From positions 16,084,189 to 16,148,188 of the forward strand of contig OX463852.1 of the NCBI GenBank assembly GCA_949825065.1: a stretch of DNA of 64,000 bases, given 5' to 3'. Position numbers and translations under genes: made by a program. Positions 46,625 to 58,556 of this stretch are shown here, piece after piece (the first letter of the stretch is position 1; each line of letters opens with the position of its first letter). This DNA comes from Odontocerum albicorne. Taxonomy: Eukaryota; Arthropoda; Insecta; Trichoptera; Odontoceridae. The notes under the pieces were generated by a model. It was not told the DNA's origin and did no database searches. It saw only the letters and a program-made list of their open reading frames with translations.

Positions 46625-47735
46625 CAAGAACATATGAAAGGCAAAAGTATTTTAATAAATAAAATAAAATATTATGTTCAATCCATTTAAAATAATATAG
46701 TAAAATAAAGTGTTTTTTTTTAAATTTAGGACAAACTACTAAGACATTCCGAAAACATTTGAGGAAGGTTTTTGGAAACATCATATAAATAATTCCATAC
46801 TTCATTCGAAAATAATAATTTTATTTTCATGAAATATTTTTCTTATTCACCCGTTTTCTATAAATCATAGGGTCAACCCAAAAGTATCAGGCTCACAACT
46901 CCACCCTTGGTACAGCATGCATCTGGATTTTTTCCATGTTATTTGCACTAAAAGTAAATTTGTGTAATGCCAAACAATATGCTGCGAACGTGCGCGTGCG
47001 TAAATTTAGACACAATGCAACCCGAAATTGCATTATTTGATAAAATATAATTTGCGATCAATGGAAACTATTGCATTTCGACAGATGTCCTGCAAGGGGT
47101 GAATTTGTTTTGTATGACAATTGATATTTTACTGTTATAATTTCGTCGATTCATAAAATTATCGGCACCAGCTAGACTATAAATCAATTTTCATTATATT
47201 GCTATGCTTTGGTTCACATACCTACTGAATCTATACTCCACCAATTATTGACGCCGTGGTTTTTAATGGTTAACATTAACGTTATGCAAACAAGCGTACC
47301 AGGTTGACTTCTTAGAAGATTCACTTTCTGACAGTTTTTGTAAATCTTAATGCATCTTAGAGCTACTTTATATGAATTTCAAGGGTGGCAGGTAACGCCA
47401 GTTGACCACGAAATTATCAACATATGTTAATGTTCATAGTACATAGTTAACTTACGTTAATCTACTGAATCTAAGAATGTGAATAGCCTCGTTAAGGTGG
47501 ACAATTAGATTTGTGATTATCTTGATCGGTGATTCGGATTGGCTTATTATAACACATGCAATAAACTTCCTCTGGAGTATAATATGACTATTAGCATGGA
47601 AGCCTCCGAGAGGCCTCTATATTCAAAACTTTTTGAGGTATTCTACTTGATAACGAATGCGTCTAAATGAAGGTGAATTTTAGGTTATGTCATAGTTCTG
47701 TCATTACTTGAGGTATGGTACAAATTAAGACATGG
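46625..47735. other. Spacer
   Basis: No gene is seen. Near 46870, GGGTCAACCCAAAAGTATCA looks like a transposon terminus of the mariner type, but no partner end was found. Confidence 0.35.
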
Positions 47736-47739
47736 AATG

Positions 47740-47962
47740 CTATTAAACAGCCGTGCATTGTATTACGCGTTTACGAGTATTATGTACAATTCAATCTAGC
47801 GTTTTTGTTTCTTTTCCGACCAACTATAAATGTTTTTAAACAATCTTAAGAGAAAAGCTGACAGAAAACCTTTTTAAAAAAATCTGAATATCAATGATAA
47901 TCGAACTCGTAAACCCCGGTTGTGAAGACAGGCAGCTTATCATCTAGACAGCAAAGGTCGTT
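47740..47962 (-). repeat. tRNA-derived SINE, family 1
   Basis: TGCATTGTATTACGCG at the 3' end, GTACAATTCAATCTAGCG, GACCAACTATAAATG, GACAGAAAACCTTTTTAAAA, B box GATAATCGAACTC (47897-47909) and a head ending CATCTAGACAGCAAAGGTCG. One TACGAGTA octamer replaces the usual CATTGTA bases at 47772. Confidence 0.7.
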
Positions 47963-48635
47963 AAATACAAATGCGTACACAAAAATGCTCAAGTGCTTTT
48001 GAATATTTCAAAATAAAAATCTTTTAGTTAGTTTTGAACTTTGCCAATCCGCGAACAGTTCGTAAAAACTTATATCCATTTAAAATGGCGAGAGATCTTT
48101 AAATTATTATTTTTTTCAACAGAAACTTATTTTAAAGGTGTTTATTAAGAAGAAAAAAATATTTTTTCTCGTATTTCAATTTCGTTGTCGAGATTTTTAT
48201 TTCGCATTTTTTTAACCTTCACACAAAGTCCAAATCTTCTTTCTTATGGGATCGTGAATTCTTTGTATCTGGTACAATAAAATATATCTAACGAGTCATC
48301 GGATATTCAATACAATTTATCCATATATGTATTTTATACCTCAACTTAAATATTTTTGTATCTGCGTATTAGCTTCTTGAATGAGACAAAGATTAGAGTT
48401 TTTTTTTTACTTTCGAAAAATTAATCAATAAATACACAAAAAACGTATAATTTTCAAACGATTAAAATCCCAATCACCAGTGTTCATATAATGCACAGTT
48501 CAGTTATGTCAACAGTTAATTGAAAATGCTATAATTATGTATATGAAGATAAATAAACCCTCCTTCTTCCTTTAATCCAATCACAAGCTATTGAAGTTCG
48601 AAAAAAGTTAATTTTTTATACTTAAAAACAGGGAT

Positions 48636-48744
48636 ACATTTGGATTCACAGAATCTAAGGAATTTGGAATTGGAGAATAACATAGTTTTGACATTTGGAT
48701 TAATGGAATCTAAGGAATTAGAGAATAACACAGTTTTAATGTTA
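48636..48744. repeat. 55 bp tandem duplication
   Basis: ACATTTGGATTCACAGAATC at 48636 and ACATTTGGATTAATGGAATC at 48691 start two units that both end in GAGAATAACA(T/C)AGTTTT. The second unit lacks a TTGGAAT piece. Confidence 0.85.
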
Positions 48745-48792
48745 TCGGTCAAATTATTTTGTCCTGCATCTCGGCTCAGAATCTAAACAAAA

Positions 48793-49205
48793 AAATATTT
48801 ATTTTATACTTGAAACAGGCTTAACCCAATCAAACCTAACAAAATGTACGTATGGAAAATGTAAACAGATCAAAGTTAAATAACAACATCGGAGTAATGA
48901 TTTTTTTTTCTTATGAAGTGGCTCAGTTATGTCGACAAAGTTTTCTAATGAGTCAATCTTCTTTTTATCCACCGAGATATTGAAGACATCGATTTAAGAA
49001 AATTTGTTTAAAACAACTTCATTTCTGGAGCAAGTGGTGACGCTCTTAAAATAGCTCAGTTAATGAAAATGACACCGGCAACAAACTTTATTCACGGTGG
49101 CATAAATAATTGCCAGTGCATTAAACGAAAGATTAGCTATTTTTCTTGTAATTCTTTTTTATATGTACAAACAGATGCATATATCGATTTCAACAATGCT
49201 TAAGT
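48793..49205 (-). repeat. LINE 3' tail plus associated repeat block (second copy)
   Basis: TATTTATTTTATACTTGAAA, CAGGCTTAACCCAATCAAAC and, about 230 bp later, AAGTGGTGACGCTCTTAAAA to GTACAAACAGATGCATATAT. It parallels 15905-16340 block for block. Confidence 0.5.
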
Positions 49206-49324
49206 GTCCATTCTGCATATACATTTTTTTATTATTGTGCTTTGCACAATAGAACTTCAGCGCTTAAAAAGCACAAAATTATATAATTTGCGTGCGAAAT
49301 TTTTCTTTATTATGTGATGACTTC

Positions 49325-49885
49325 AGAATTAAAGTACCTATGACAGAGCTTTTTCTGGTCCTAGCATCTCACTGAAGTGGATATTGATCATTTATCTCAG
49401 CTCACGATACAATCGAAACGCCCTTAGCTTAGAGTGTCGACTTTTAAGCACCACAATAATTTGAGTGAGAACATTTTCTAAATTTTTTTGAGTTAAAAAT
49501 GGAGTATTACAGATTTTTTTCTGGTCCCTTACAACTCACTGAGATGAGTTATTTATTCTTTATCTCAGCTGCTGTGATGCAAACAAAACGCATTTTTGCT
49601 CAAATAATCTGCTCATAAACTGCACAACCATTTGAATGTTATTCATTTAAGATCATAAATGGAGTATGACTAAGTTGTCCTAGCCCTAGCGGCTCACTTA
49701 GATGAGCTATTTATTCTTAATGCTAGCTCAGGGTGCAAACTAAACGCCTTTTGCTCAGATCGCCAGTGTATAAGCAGCATAACCATTTGCATATTATTCG
49801 TTTGAAGAGTTCAGAAATGGAGTGTGCCAGAGTTTTTCCTGGTCCTAGCAGCCCAGTGAAGTGAGTTCTCTATCCTGTTCCGCTC
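49325..49885. repeat. Degenerate tandem array, period about 160 bp
   Basis: Four units are anchored by TTTCTGGTCCTAGCATCTCA (near 49350), CTGGTCCCTTACAACTCACT (49521), TAGCCCTAGCGGCTCACTT (49681) and CTGGTCCTAGCAGCCCAGTG (49839). Each is followed by TATTTATTCTTTATCTCAGC-like and AAACGCC(T/C)TTTGCTCA-like words. A lone related piece lies at 50650-50705. Confidence 0.8.
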
Positions 49886-49889
49886 CAAG

Positions 49890-50920
49890 GAGCCCCGACG
49901 CCATCCGTAGGATTTGCTCTGTCGACTGTTAAAGAAGTTACCAATTCCGTACTCATGAACGATTTCATATTGTATTTTCCTTCACAGAAAATTCAAAGCT
50001 TCAGCGAGCATGTTTCCTTTTTGCACGCGAGTATTATGTGTATGCGTGATATCTTTTTGGGATTTTCTCACGAATTTAAATCATCTTTTAGATACAACCA
50101 AACATTGGTGTTTAAACAAAATATTTTGGGAATGTTATAGTTTTACTTCTTTCAAAAAAATTACTGTTAGATTGAAATAAGAAATGTAAATTATTTATTT
50201 TCAAACAAAAAATATTTGAATCTACAAAACAGAACTATACATTAACAATTGAACGCCTTTCTTGTAATAAAAAATTATTTTGATCGCTTACATAATTGCT
50301 TTCAATATCAAGCCTGACTAATTACAAATTAATTCTTAGCAAATTTAAAGAAGAAGATGATTGTGCGAACATCGAAATAAATCCCATATATTCTTCCATG
50401 AAGTAATTTTTTCTTGGTATTAATTTTTTAATTTTCTTGGTTCATAGTTTCGAGTATTTCTATATTTTTCATATTTTTTTTTGTTTCAAATTATTGCTGT
50501 CATATGATTGTTAAAGTATTTAACATGCATTTCCGTTTAATTTCTGCCAAAATGTCTGATGAATTAAAATAGTTTTTAGTGACTTTAAAAAAAATGTATT
50601 TTTCTCAGCCTTTCAAGATTTCAAGCCCAGTGTTCACTATGCATGTGCAGTTTTTCTAGCCCTAGCAACCCACATACATAAGTTATATATCCTTTATCTC
50701 AGCCGAATAAGTTAAACCTTCTAAGGTATCATTTTCCCTAAAACATCGTTTATGCTCAAAATTATCAGAAACTTTATTAAATTATTATTTGGTTAAGAAA
50801 AGAATATAAATACATTGGTCGCCTTAAGCATATTTTTACTACCGTAGGAATTAAAAAATAATAATGCGCAGTTTATTGATGTATTTCTATAACTAAATTC
50901 CCATGAATAATACGTATGTT
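49890..50920. other. Spacer, no gene
   Basis: Nothing is recognisable except the lone satellite-like piece near 50650-50705 noted under the array at 49.3 kb. Confidence 0.4.
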
Positions 50921-50924
50921 ACAT

Positions 50925-51240
50925 GTATTTTCTCACGCAATTCCCCTTCTGGGGAAGACATAGAGGACAGAGTGCCAATCTTTCCTGTCACGACATATAT
51001 ACTCTCATATATTTCCTTCCGATTCTCTTAATCCTTCGCTTTCATTTTTTTTTAATTCATTCCCTTTATGCAAACATACTTTTCACGCCGCTCTCTACCA
51101 CGACTCCCAATTATATTTGAATTACAAAATTACTCAGTGAGTCGTTCGTCATCCATCCGTTCACATGTCCAAATCACCTCACCGTACTCTTTTTCACCCT
51201 ACTTAACACGCCAGTTTTATATCATATAATATTTATCCTA
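50925..51240 (-). pseudogene. LINE reverse-transcriptase C-terminal remnant
   Basis: CTTCTGGGGAAGACATAGAG, GACAGAGTGCCAATCTTTCC, CACGACATATATACTCTC and CACATGTCCAAATCACCTCA keep the reverse-copy order (SAYP-like end to HVER region). The frames are broken. Confidence 0.5.
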
Positions 51241-51349
51241 AATAAATCTTCAAGAGCATCATTATTTTTATTCCAATCATTTCAACAGTTTACTATCAAA
51301 TTTAAAAAAGTTATCTTTTATACAAAAATAACTTTTTAAAATAAGAACA

Positions 51350-51730
51350 CTGTGTTTTTTTACAATGGCCTTTATTTTAACGCTTGAAGACTGCCAACGA
51401 AACCAGTATCGCAGTTAAAGTTAAAATATCTTTGGTTATAAAAAGAAGGTAGATGTTTAAATTAAATAAAAATAGGTTTTTGTTAAAAATCACACCCTGT
51501 AACATTAAAGTTTTTTACAATGGTCTTTATTTTAACTTTAAGACTGCCAACGAAACGTATTTCGTATTTTGAGTTCAAATGACAAAAAAAACCTAATTTG
51601 TGTTAAAGTATTGTAGATGACTATAAAAAAATAAACTTTTTGTAAAAAGAACACTTCCAAATATATATTTTTTTTCCTTTACAATGTCCAATATTTAAAC
51701 ATTTCTCAGGCTGGCAACAAAACCATCGTA
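51350..51730. repeat. Degenerate tandem array, period 155-164 bp
   Basis: Three units are anchored by TACAATGGCCTTTATTTTAA (51361), TACAATGGTCTTTATTTTAA (51516) and TACAATGTCCAATATTTAAA (51680). The first two are followed by GACTGCCAACGAAACC/G words and the third by GGCTGGCAACAAAACC. Its sequence is unrelated to the array at 49.3 kb, although the period is similar. Confidence 0.75.
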
Positions 51731-52334
51731 CATTCATAAAATATTATTTTAAAAAAAATTAAAAGATTAACGATAGCAAACGTTAAGAATAAAATAAAAA
51801 AACCTTTGCCTCCACCATCTTTGCTATAAACAAAGATTAAAGGTATATCCATAAGGAATAAAATATGATGGCATTCACTCAAGCCGTTGAAATGTATCCA
51901 AGACGCACGAATGTTTGTGACATTAAAATGTACAATCTTATCCGAAAGGATGTGTGAGAAGAGGAAGGGAAGGAAATATCTTTATGTCAAATGAAGTTTG
52001 AATTTTTTTTTCAAAGTTTCATCCACCCCCGCAGAGAGAATGAAAGATTAACTTTTGCAGAGTTAAATTTTAGGGTGTCACGGGTAAATAAGGGTTGGGA
52101 ATGTATTTCGAATATGTTTTAATTTTTAATAATATTCTGTTAACTGGAAGTGACTAAGAATTCGGGAGCCGTTTTGAAACGGTTTGCATTCAAACTGAGA
52201 AATGAGCACCCCATGTTCAACCGCTGGCGGATCCACTTCCAGATACATTTTACTCTTAGACCATTTTACATATTCGTTCATGGTTTCCTATATTCCATAT
52301 ATTATTTATAATAAATTCTTATAGCGATAAAAAA

Positions 52335-52510
52335 ACCGCTTCATGAAAGCCTGCAACAGATTGAATATCACCATCGGAACTTTGGGTTTAATATGACAAG
52401 ACTTCGTATTTACTACAGTGCAACAACTTGCAAACGATCGAACAATACGCTCTCAGGGTATCTCTCATTCACAGGATGGTTGAATATCGTATTATATCAC
52501 AAGTGATCTA
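52335..52510 (-). repeat. Dispersed repeat, unclassified (third copy)
   Basis: CACCATCGGAACTTTGGGTT is the complement of the core at 8.1 kb, and GTGCAACAACTTGCAAACGA and CACAGGATGGTTGAATA match its left part. It is reversed relative to the two other copies. Confidence 0.6.
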
Positions 52511-52889
52511 TCGCATGTGATAATAATTTATTTTGAATACATTCTTTTGCTGGAATCATCATCTTGATAAATGCTATCGATAGTGGCCGTTTACAAAATA
52601 TATTTTTGTTTAAGCAAATATTAAAAATGCTTATTGATGGGTTTAAAATTACAAAGCGCATGGCTGATCACTCATCATAACCGGGTTTTAAATATATTTC
52701 TGGTTAGATGCAAGAAAAACTCATACGGTAATTAAACCGTAACGTCGTATTTACACAATAAAATATATGTAAAATGTAATTTTTTACTATATCTTAAATT
52801 TTAAATACTTTTTTAAAGAGGCTGGTAAATAATAACCATTTGAATGCATCATTTTGATTTAATGATTATTTAAAAATATAAACGATTCA

Positions 52890-53062
52890 AAGCGGGCGGA
52901 GTCATTACCGCGCTGTAATGCGCTGAACTTCTATGCGGAAGGTCATCGGTTCAAACCCCATTCTGTGTTACTCCTCTTCGATGACACAGACATTTTTTCT
53001 GTCTAGTATTCAGGGATATAAGCATACCGATGACATCGGTTATATCTATTCTTTATGAAAAA
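52890..53062 (+). repeat. tRNA-derived SINE, family 5
   Basis: TACCGCGCTGTAATGCGCTG (A-box region), GTCATCGGTTCAAACCCCA (B box), then GATGACACAGACATTTTTTC, TGTCTAGTATTCAGGGATAT and GGTTATATCTATTCTTTA. The copy at 63.16 kb matches along the full length, so both ends of the family can be read from the pair. Confidence 0.75.
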
Positions 53063-53166
53063 TTACTGTTTTACAAAAATAAAAATAAATATATCTTGGT
53101 CACCATATTCGTCCAACCATAACCGACGATTTTCAGGTAAGCGAGGAAAATATTATCTGTCAGTGA

Positions 53167-53382
53167 CATCTCTCGGTCGGCTTGCCACTTTCAAAGCCAA
53201 AAGGATCTTTAAAAAGTGATGGATACAAACAGACAACTCTTCCAACTTCTCTTCAGACAACGAATCCTCCTGAGAGAAGAGAAAATGCACACGTGGCAAG
53301 TTTCAAAGAAGCCAATTACAAAGATGCTTTTAAATACGATTTCACTTTCTGCTCTGAATATTTTGAAATATTTTCAAAGTAA
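53167..53382 (+). other. Candidate exon or transposon frame, 71 codons
   Basis: The open frame runs from after TGA (53164) to TAA (53380). The deduced segments (LPLSKPKGSLKSDGYKQTTL, then NPPERRENAHVASFKEANYK and DAFKYDFTFCSEYFEIFSK) are balanced in composition and rich in charged residues. This is unlike the low-complexity chance frames around it. A possible splice acceptor (TATCTGTCAG) ends at 53163. I recognise no family. It may be a lone 3' exon, a transposon remnant or chance. Confidence 0.2.
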
Positions 53383-53469
53383 AATGTTCGAAACTATATT
53401 TTATACTGAATTAAAAATTATTTACATTTTTTATCCTTTTACGAGTATATACGTACCGTTAAGTCGTTT

Positions 53470-53870
53470 CCTTGCTGGCGTGGTCAGAGAGGTAAATTTT
53501 CCTATCTCAACATACATATTTTTCCTCTCACTTCGTATTCATTCAGCTCGTACGATTTGTTTTGTTCCTTTTTTTTAAATACCATTCGCTTGATTCAACC
53601 ATATTTTACTTGATCTTCCTCTACTATGTTTTCTACTCACATTTGCACTGTATATTTTAATTGTTAGTCTTTCTTAATCATTCATTTCACGTGGCCAAAC
53701 CATCTCAGAGTGCTCTTATTAAACTTACTCCACACGTCAGACTTAAATTCACATTCACCCCTTTTAACTTCCTTCCGTATTGTCATATATTATGGCCTAT
53801 TTACTGTTTTTTTAAGGTTTACGGTTCACTCCCATACATCAAAGATGAAACTAAAATGCTGCGGCTCTTT
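53470..53870 (-). pseudogene. LINE reverse-transcriptase C-terminal remnant
   Basis: One of the longer reverse copies: TATCTCAACATACATATTTT, ATTTCACGTGGCCAAACCAT, CTCAGAGTGCTCTTATTAAA, TTCCTTCCGTATTGTCATAT and TTCACTCCCATACATCAAAG (the complement of the YGSE region). No frame is open. It spans the same part as the forward copy at 45.4 kb. Confidence 0.6.
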
Positions 53871-53874
53871 TTAT

Positions 53875-54285
53875 TAAGTTCCATATAAACAGATCGAAAA
53901 GTGGCGTGATGGAATTGAATCCTTATATTATACAAATACATAGAACATTAATTCATCTTCTTGTTCCTATTCCCAAACGGGTAGGGGTTGTAACGCATAA
54001 ACGTATCTTCTTTATTCACCTCTTTCCTCCGCGATCATCAATACTTCAACCCAGACAGTCTGCTTAGGTCACTGTGGACTGACACCTTGGCTGACTAAGA
54101 TACTGATTTGACCTTTTATCAAATCTTTTGTTTTAAATTACTTTAACTTCTGCAAAAGTAAATCACTTTTGAGTATGAACTCTATGCCAACCAATTTGAG
54201 GAATTTCATTCCTATCGTATATCCTTCCATCTTTCAAGTATTAAAAAATGTATTATTTGTTATGAACTATTTTTATAAAATAGTA
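53875..54285. other. Spacer between two LINE remnants
   Basis: A pyrimidine-rich stretch with CCCAAACGGGTAGGGGTTG and CCAGACAGTCTGCTTAGGTC may be an untranslated part of a retrotransposon. It is not assignable. Confidence 0.35.
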
Positions 54286-54289
54286 TTCT

Positions 54290-55265
54290 TCATTGATTTA
54301 TTTATTTATTTTGTCAAAACAAGCTTAGCCCAATTACTTTGAAAAATACAAGATATTAAAAATGAAGAAAAATTACATGGAAAAAAAAAATTATATAAAA
54401 TAAAAAATAATGCATATGCATACAAACGAGTATATACACACAAACATATGATAAACATATATTCACAGTCACTTAAGTATGTTGATGAGTGCTTTCTAAC
54501 GCGCTCAATCTAAGAAGAAAATTTACTTTTGCTTTTGGTAATGTGATATGAAATATGTCAATATCCGAAGCAGTCCCGTTCAGAAGAGTTAAGGCCCTTC
54601 CAACAGGCATAGCGGCTGGAAGACCCGTTCTTGCGTATGTTATTGAGAACAGTTCTTGCCGGCGCAGTCTAGTGTAAATATTACGAACATTTAACGCTAA
54701 TCTTTGTAGTAATGCTGGACAGCTCACAACTTCTCAAACGAGTTTGACATTGTATACCAGGAGACGCAGATCTCGTCTTACGCTCAAGGAGTTATACCCG
54801 AGCATGCCCAGCAGGAACTGAGTAGGATAAAGCCATGGATAGACACCGAACTCGCTCATATATAGAGATATCGTAGATATTTTTTTTTTGTACTTTCTCC
54901 ACCATGAGCGAGTTCTGCGCCCCCACCGGGCTCCAAATGCAAGCATTGCTTTCTAGTTTGCTACGGATCAATGAATTAAACAACGTTTTGAGCACCAATT
55001 GGTTTTCAAACGACTTAGAGATTATCATAACAAATCCTAGAGTTTTATAAGTTGAGTTGCATATAACTTCTATGTGAGGACCAAACGCGAGATTGCTGTG
55101 GAACAAGACACCCAGATCTTTAATATTATCTGTGCGGGGTATAGATTATCTGTGCGGGGTATAGGTATAGATTCTAGTGTATATCTATGGAATTTCAAGC
55201 CGTGTGAGCGATGATACGACATAATTTTGCACATAATTTCTGTATTCTCAATGAATAAACCTTAA
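54290..55265 (-). pseudogene. 5'-truncated LINE: reverse-transcriptase C-terminus and 3' tail
   Basis: From about 55265 down to the (TTTA)n tail at 54292. The deduced pieces are LAFGPHIEVICNSTYKTLGF, LKTLFNSLIRSKLESNACIW (the LVRS.LEYA..VW region after the catalytic core), YPWLYPTQFLLGMLGYNSLS, VRRDL, then SCPALLQRLALNVRNIYTRL and ASDIDIFHITLP before the 3' UTR. One frame change falls in an A10 run (54880-54889) and one TGA at 54734. A 20 bp duplication (55133-55172) lies at the 5' side. The YADD catalytic part is absent, as expected of a truncated copy. Confidence 0.85.
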
Positions 55266-55419
55266 CGTTGCTCACTGGCTGGGAACACTTAAATTATGGT
55301 TTATAACCATTACAATGAAAATTGAAATAAGTTTTTTTCTGTTCTTTTGTTGTTTCTTGAACCAAGGTTGTTTCTAGAAACACTCTTTACATGTTTTTTT
55401 CTGCTTAGATGAAAAGTTT

Positions 55420-55535
55420 ACACTTTCATTGTATACAGTATAATTTGGTGGATTTGTTGCCATTCCCATTACATGGCTTGTGAAGCGCCTTAAGCGAAAA
55501 CCAGACTGAAAACCTTTGATAAAAATCTCACATCT
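55420..55535 (-). repeat. tRNA-derived SINE, family 1 (3' half only)
   Basis: TTTCATTGTATACAGTATAA, GGATTTGTTGCCATTCCC, CCTTAAGCGAAAACCAGACT and GAAAACCTTTGATAAAAATC are present. The tRNA-like head is missing. Confidence 0.65.
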
Positions 55536-55539
55536 GTTT

Positions 55540-58490
55540 CATTAAAACAAATATTATATTTATATGCATTTTTCTGTTTTTCTCTTTGTTTTATGAAGGT
55601 AAAACAATTTTTTTTGTTTTTTCTTTCCTTTCTATTTATCTCAGACAAATAAAATGTAATTCGACTTATCTTTAGTACTTTTGGAATTTAATTAATCTGC
55701 TCAATTAAGACTAAACTAACGGAAATCTGAATTATTCTTTCACGTTAGTATATCCATTTAAATATAACGTGAATTTTAATTTTGATATTTCTATACATCA
55801 TCAATTTATCTTAGACCTGAATTATGTTATTTTAATATTAAATTATTTTTATACTGAATTTCAATATTATATGAGATATTATTAATTTACATAATGTTTA
55901 CCTTCCAGTTTTATAGTTTTGAACCCACAAGGTAGAAATTAAGGTAGTATTTTTCCTTTGCGTTGCTGAAGCTGAGAATAAAAAAATTCACGATTCGTTT
56001 TGATATAAGGTGGGAAATTTTCGCGACATTTGAACTAAATTAAAAACCATTATTTACGATTCAGTGGCTATGAGAAGCGTGCAAGGAACATTCGAGAAAG
56101 AAGTACGCTAGGATTTCGCATGATTTATATGTTCAATACTATCAAATTCTAGACTTTTCGAAAATACTCGATATGCTGAAGTGAAATCACACGAAAAGTA
56201 ATGTGAACAAGAAGAAATTTTCTTCTCAAAAAAGCAGTGTTGTGCAACCGTTGAATTGATAGCTATTAATTTAAAGTAATAATTTCCGAAAGGATTTCCA
56301 TTCAGCCTTATATAGGTTCATCTTTGGACCAATTAGCTTCTCTGAACCAGGGCATTAAATAATAGGTTTGCTGGGTTCGAAATATTCCGTGAAAGTACTG
56401 ACTACTTGCTGGGTTGTTGGAACTTCAAGCCTTAAGCCGCTTTATACGTGTATGTATTTTACTTTATACGTGTTCTGCCCTGCGAGTCATTTTTCATCTC
56501 AAAGTTCCTTCTTCGTCGCTACATAACGTCATGGTAAAAAAATTAACATTTCGATCTTCTAGTGTGGATCGTGCTAGATGGGAACTTATTTTGATCCTCA
56601 TAACAATCTAGATGGCAATAGAATCGAAATAAACTGACTTATTTTAAAGTTTACAATGATTTATCTTAAATAAGCAGATCCAAAATAGTCGGTACTTATG
56701 AACCATTTTAAGAAAATTATCAATTATTGTTAACATTTGTAAATTTAATACAATGAGATCTGTCTTGATCGATCAATATATATTTTTTTTCAACAAAGTA
56801 ATAATTTTAATCTTGTATCGATTTGTCAAAAATAAGGAGTAGCGCAAGTAAAATTGAGTTAACAATTGTTAACTTGACCGTAGTGCAAGTCCAAGATCAG
56901 AATGACGCTTAATATTTTCTGCGAGATAATAGGAGAGGGGGGAGACAGTTAAGGATAAAATACAATACAATATGTGAATTTAGAGTGCCTAAGTTAGTAT
57001 TTTCTTTTCATTGTTTTATTATAATTAACTTCATAGTTAACGTTTCTATACTCCAGCGTATCCGTTTTTCCCTTTATACCTACATTTTCTTTTAAATTTT
57101 TGACCAGTTTCTGAATAATAAATATAATATGTTTCTCATCGTGGTTCATCCTTAAATAATGTTTTCAATTTACACCGTATCCTTTTCGATGCATATGTAT
57201 TTACCTCCGTCATTTTTTTTTTCTCCCAGCAAATTCTGTGAAATCTCGACAACTTCTTTCTTTCTCGTGTTTCGTCTCATCCAAGTCGTGTTAATAATTC
57301 AGCTTCTTCCAAGAGACGGGGTTTCCCGTCATCACAATGAGTTTCATCTCCATCCGAGGCGAAATTTTGCATCTTTTATGGTGATGATCAAACTCGGAAC
57401 GTCGCTTAGCTTTGTCACATTGTTTTCTAGAAATCCACCTGTACATACCATACATACATACTCGTATCTCTGAACGTACTGAAAAATCCTTTCCTTCAAA
57501 ATAATGAATTAATAATTTTTCAGGAAATCAGCAACTATTAAATGCCAAAGCGATGATATTTTTAAAAACACATTCTATCACACCTCCTAGGAGATATTTG
57601 TTCGACGTGTGCCTGATAAGAGAAACTGGGGGCACTCACCCGTAATATGATGTGACCTGCTGGTACAAGTCTCACGTCAGCCCTCAGGAGAGAACCAGGT
57701 TAGGTAGAAGAAATTAACACTGGTCATAAATAGCTATATTCAGGAATAATTCAAAGACAATAACAAGAAAAAGATAAAGAATAATTTTATAGGTTTAAAT
57801 CGATTCCATTACTCTTCCAGTCAACCAGCCAAAAGTTATGCAGATAAGTGCTAATTCCTGGGTAAAAGGTTACAACGTTTTCTTTTCAAAAGTTTAAAGA
57901 CACTTAAACTGAAAATGTTACAAACAAATGAAAAAAATCTCCAAAAAACTGGAAAAAATAAAAAAAAAACATCAACTTCATTTTGATATAACACGTCATT
58001 CATAATTTAATAGTAATTGTTCGATTTCGTCTATTTTTTGTCATTATCACGTCATTAATTAAATTATTTGCTTATGTTATCAAACCATTTCAACGACATA
58101 TTTCCTAAAAGAGTTTCTGTTTTCTTTTTTACTGCATTTCACGCGTATTTTATTGTTTTCTAATGTAAAATAATAATATATATATATGTATACCCGTATA
58201 ACTTTCAAACAGAAACACATACATACTTCAGGCTTCAAAATATTTTTTTATAATTATTCCCTCTCCGGTTTCCCAAAGTAAAACTATTTAAGAAGTATTG
58301 GATTTTAACTCGGAGATTTTTTAGTCTTAAATGGTCGAGAAAGATCCGAAGATTTTTTTTAATATATCTACTTACTCGTAAGCAAGCGTGGTTTCTACCC
58401 GTGGCTCTATCCTACATATAAGGGGTATATTGGGATACTTCCTTCAAAGCCTGAGATGGGGAGATACGAGTGTCTCTTATATGTTTAAGT
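55540..58490. other. AT-rich spacer, no recognisable gene
   Basis: No supported gene. The frame at 57159-57473 (104 codons) is rich in Phe/Ser and has no domain. GCTGGGTTCGAAATATTCC near 56370 resembles a B box without a convincing A box. Confidence 0.4.
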
Positions 58491-58492
58491 TA

Positions 58493-58520
58493 CTAGGTTC
58501 GTCAAAAAGTTTTGAAAGCG
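58493..58520. repeat. mariner terminal inverted repeat, lower-coordinate end
   Basis: 28 bp beginning CTAGGTTCGTCAAAAAG directly after TA. It is the 3' end relative to the transposase frame. Confidence 0.93.
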
Positions 58521-58556
58521 GAAATGAAAATACATTTTTTTTGGGGGAAATCACTT

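Noticed and set aside
46860..46900. Possible second mariner-type terminus (GGGTCAACCCAAAAGTATCA)
   Set aside because: No matching opposite end, target duplication or transposase remnant was found nearby.
53216..53578. 120-codon forward frame
   Set aside because: Its second half lies in a reverse-strand LINE remnant and its first half is an alternative frame of the more gene-like 53167-53382 stretch.
57790..57900. Possible SINE fragment related to 45990-46060
   Set aside because: The two stretches share CTTCCA(A/G)(C/T)CAACCA-like words and GTTA(C/T)GCAGAT, but too little to assign a family or borders.
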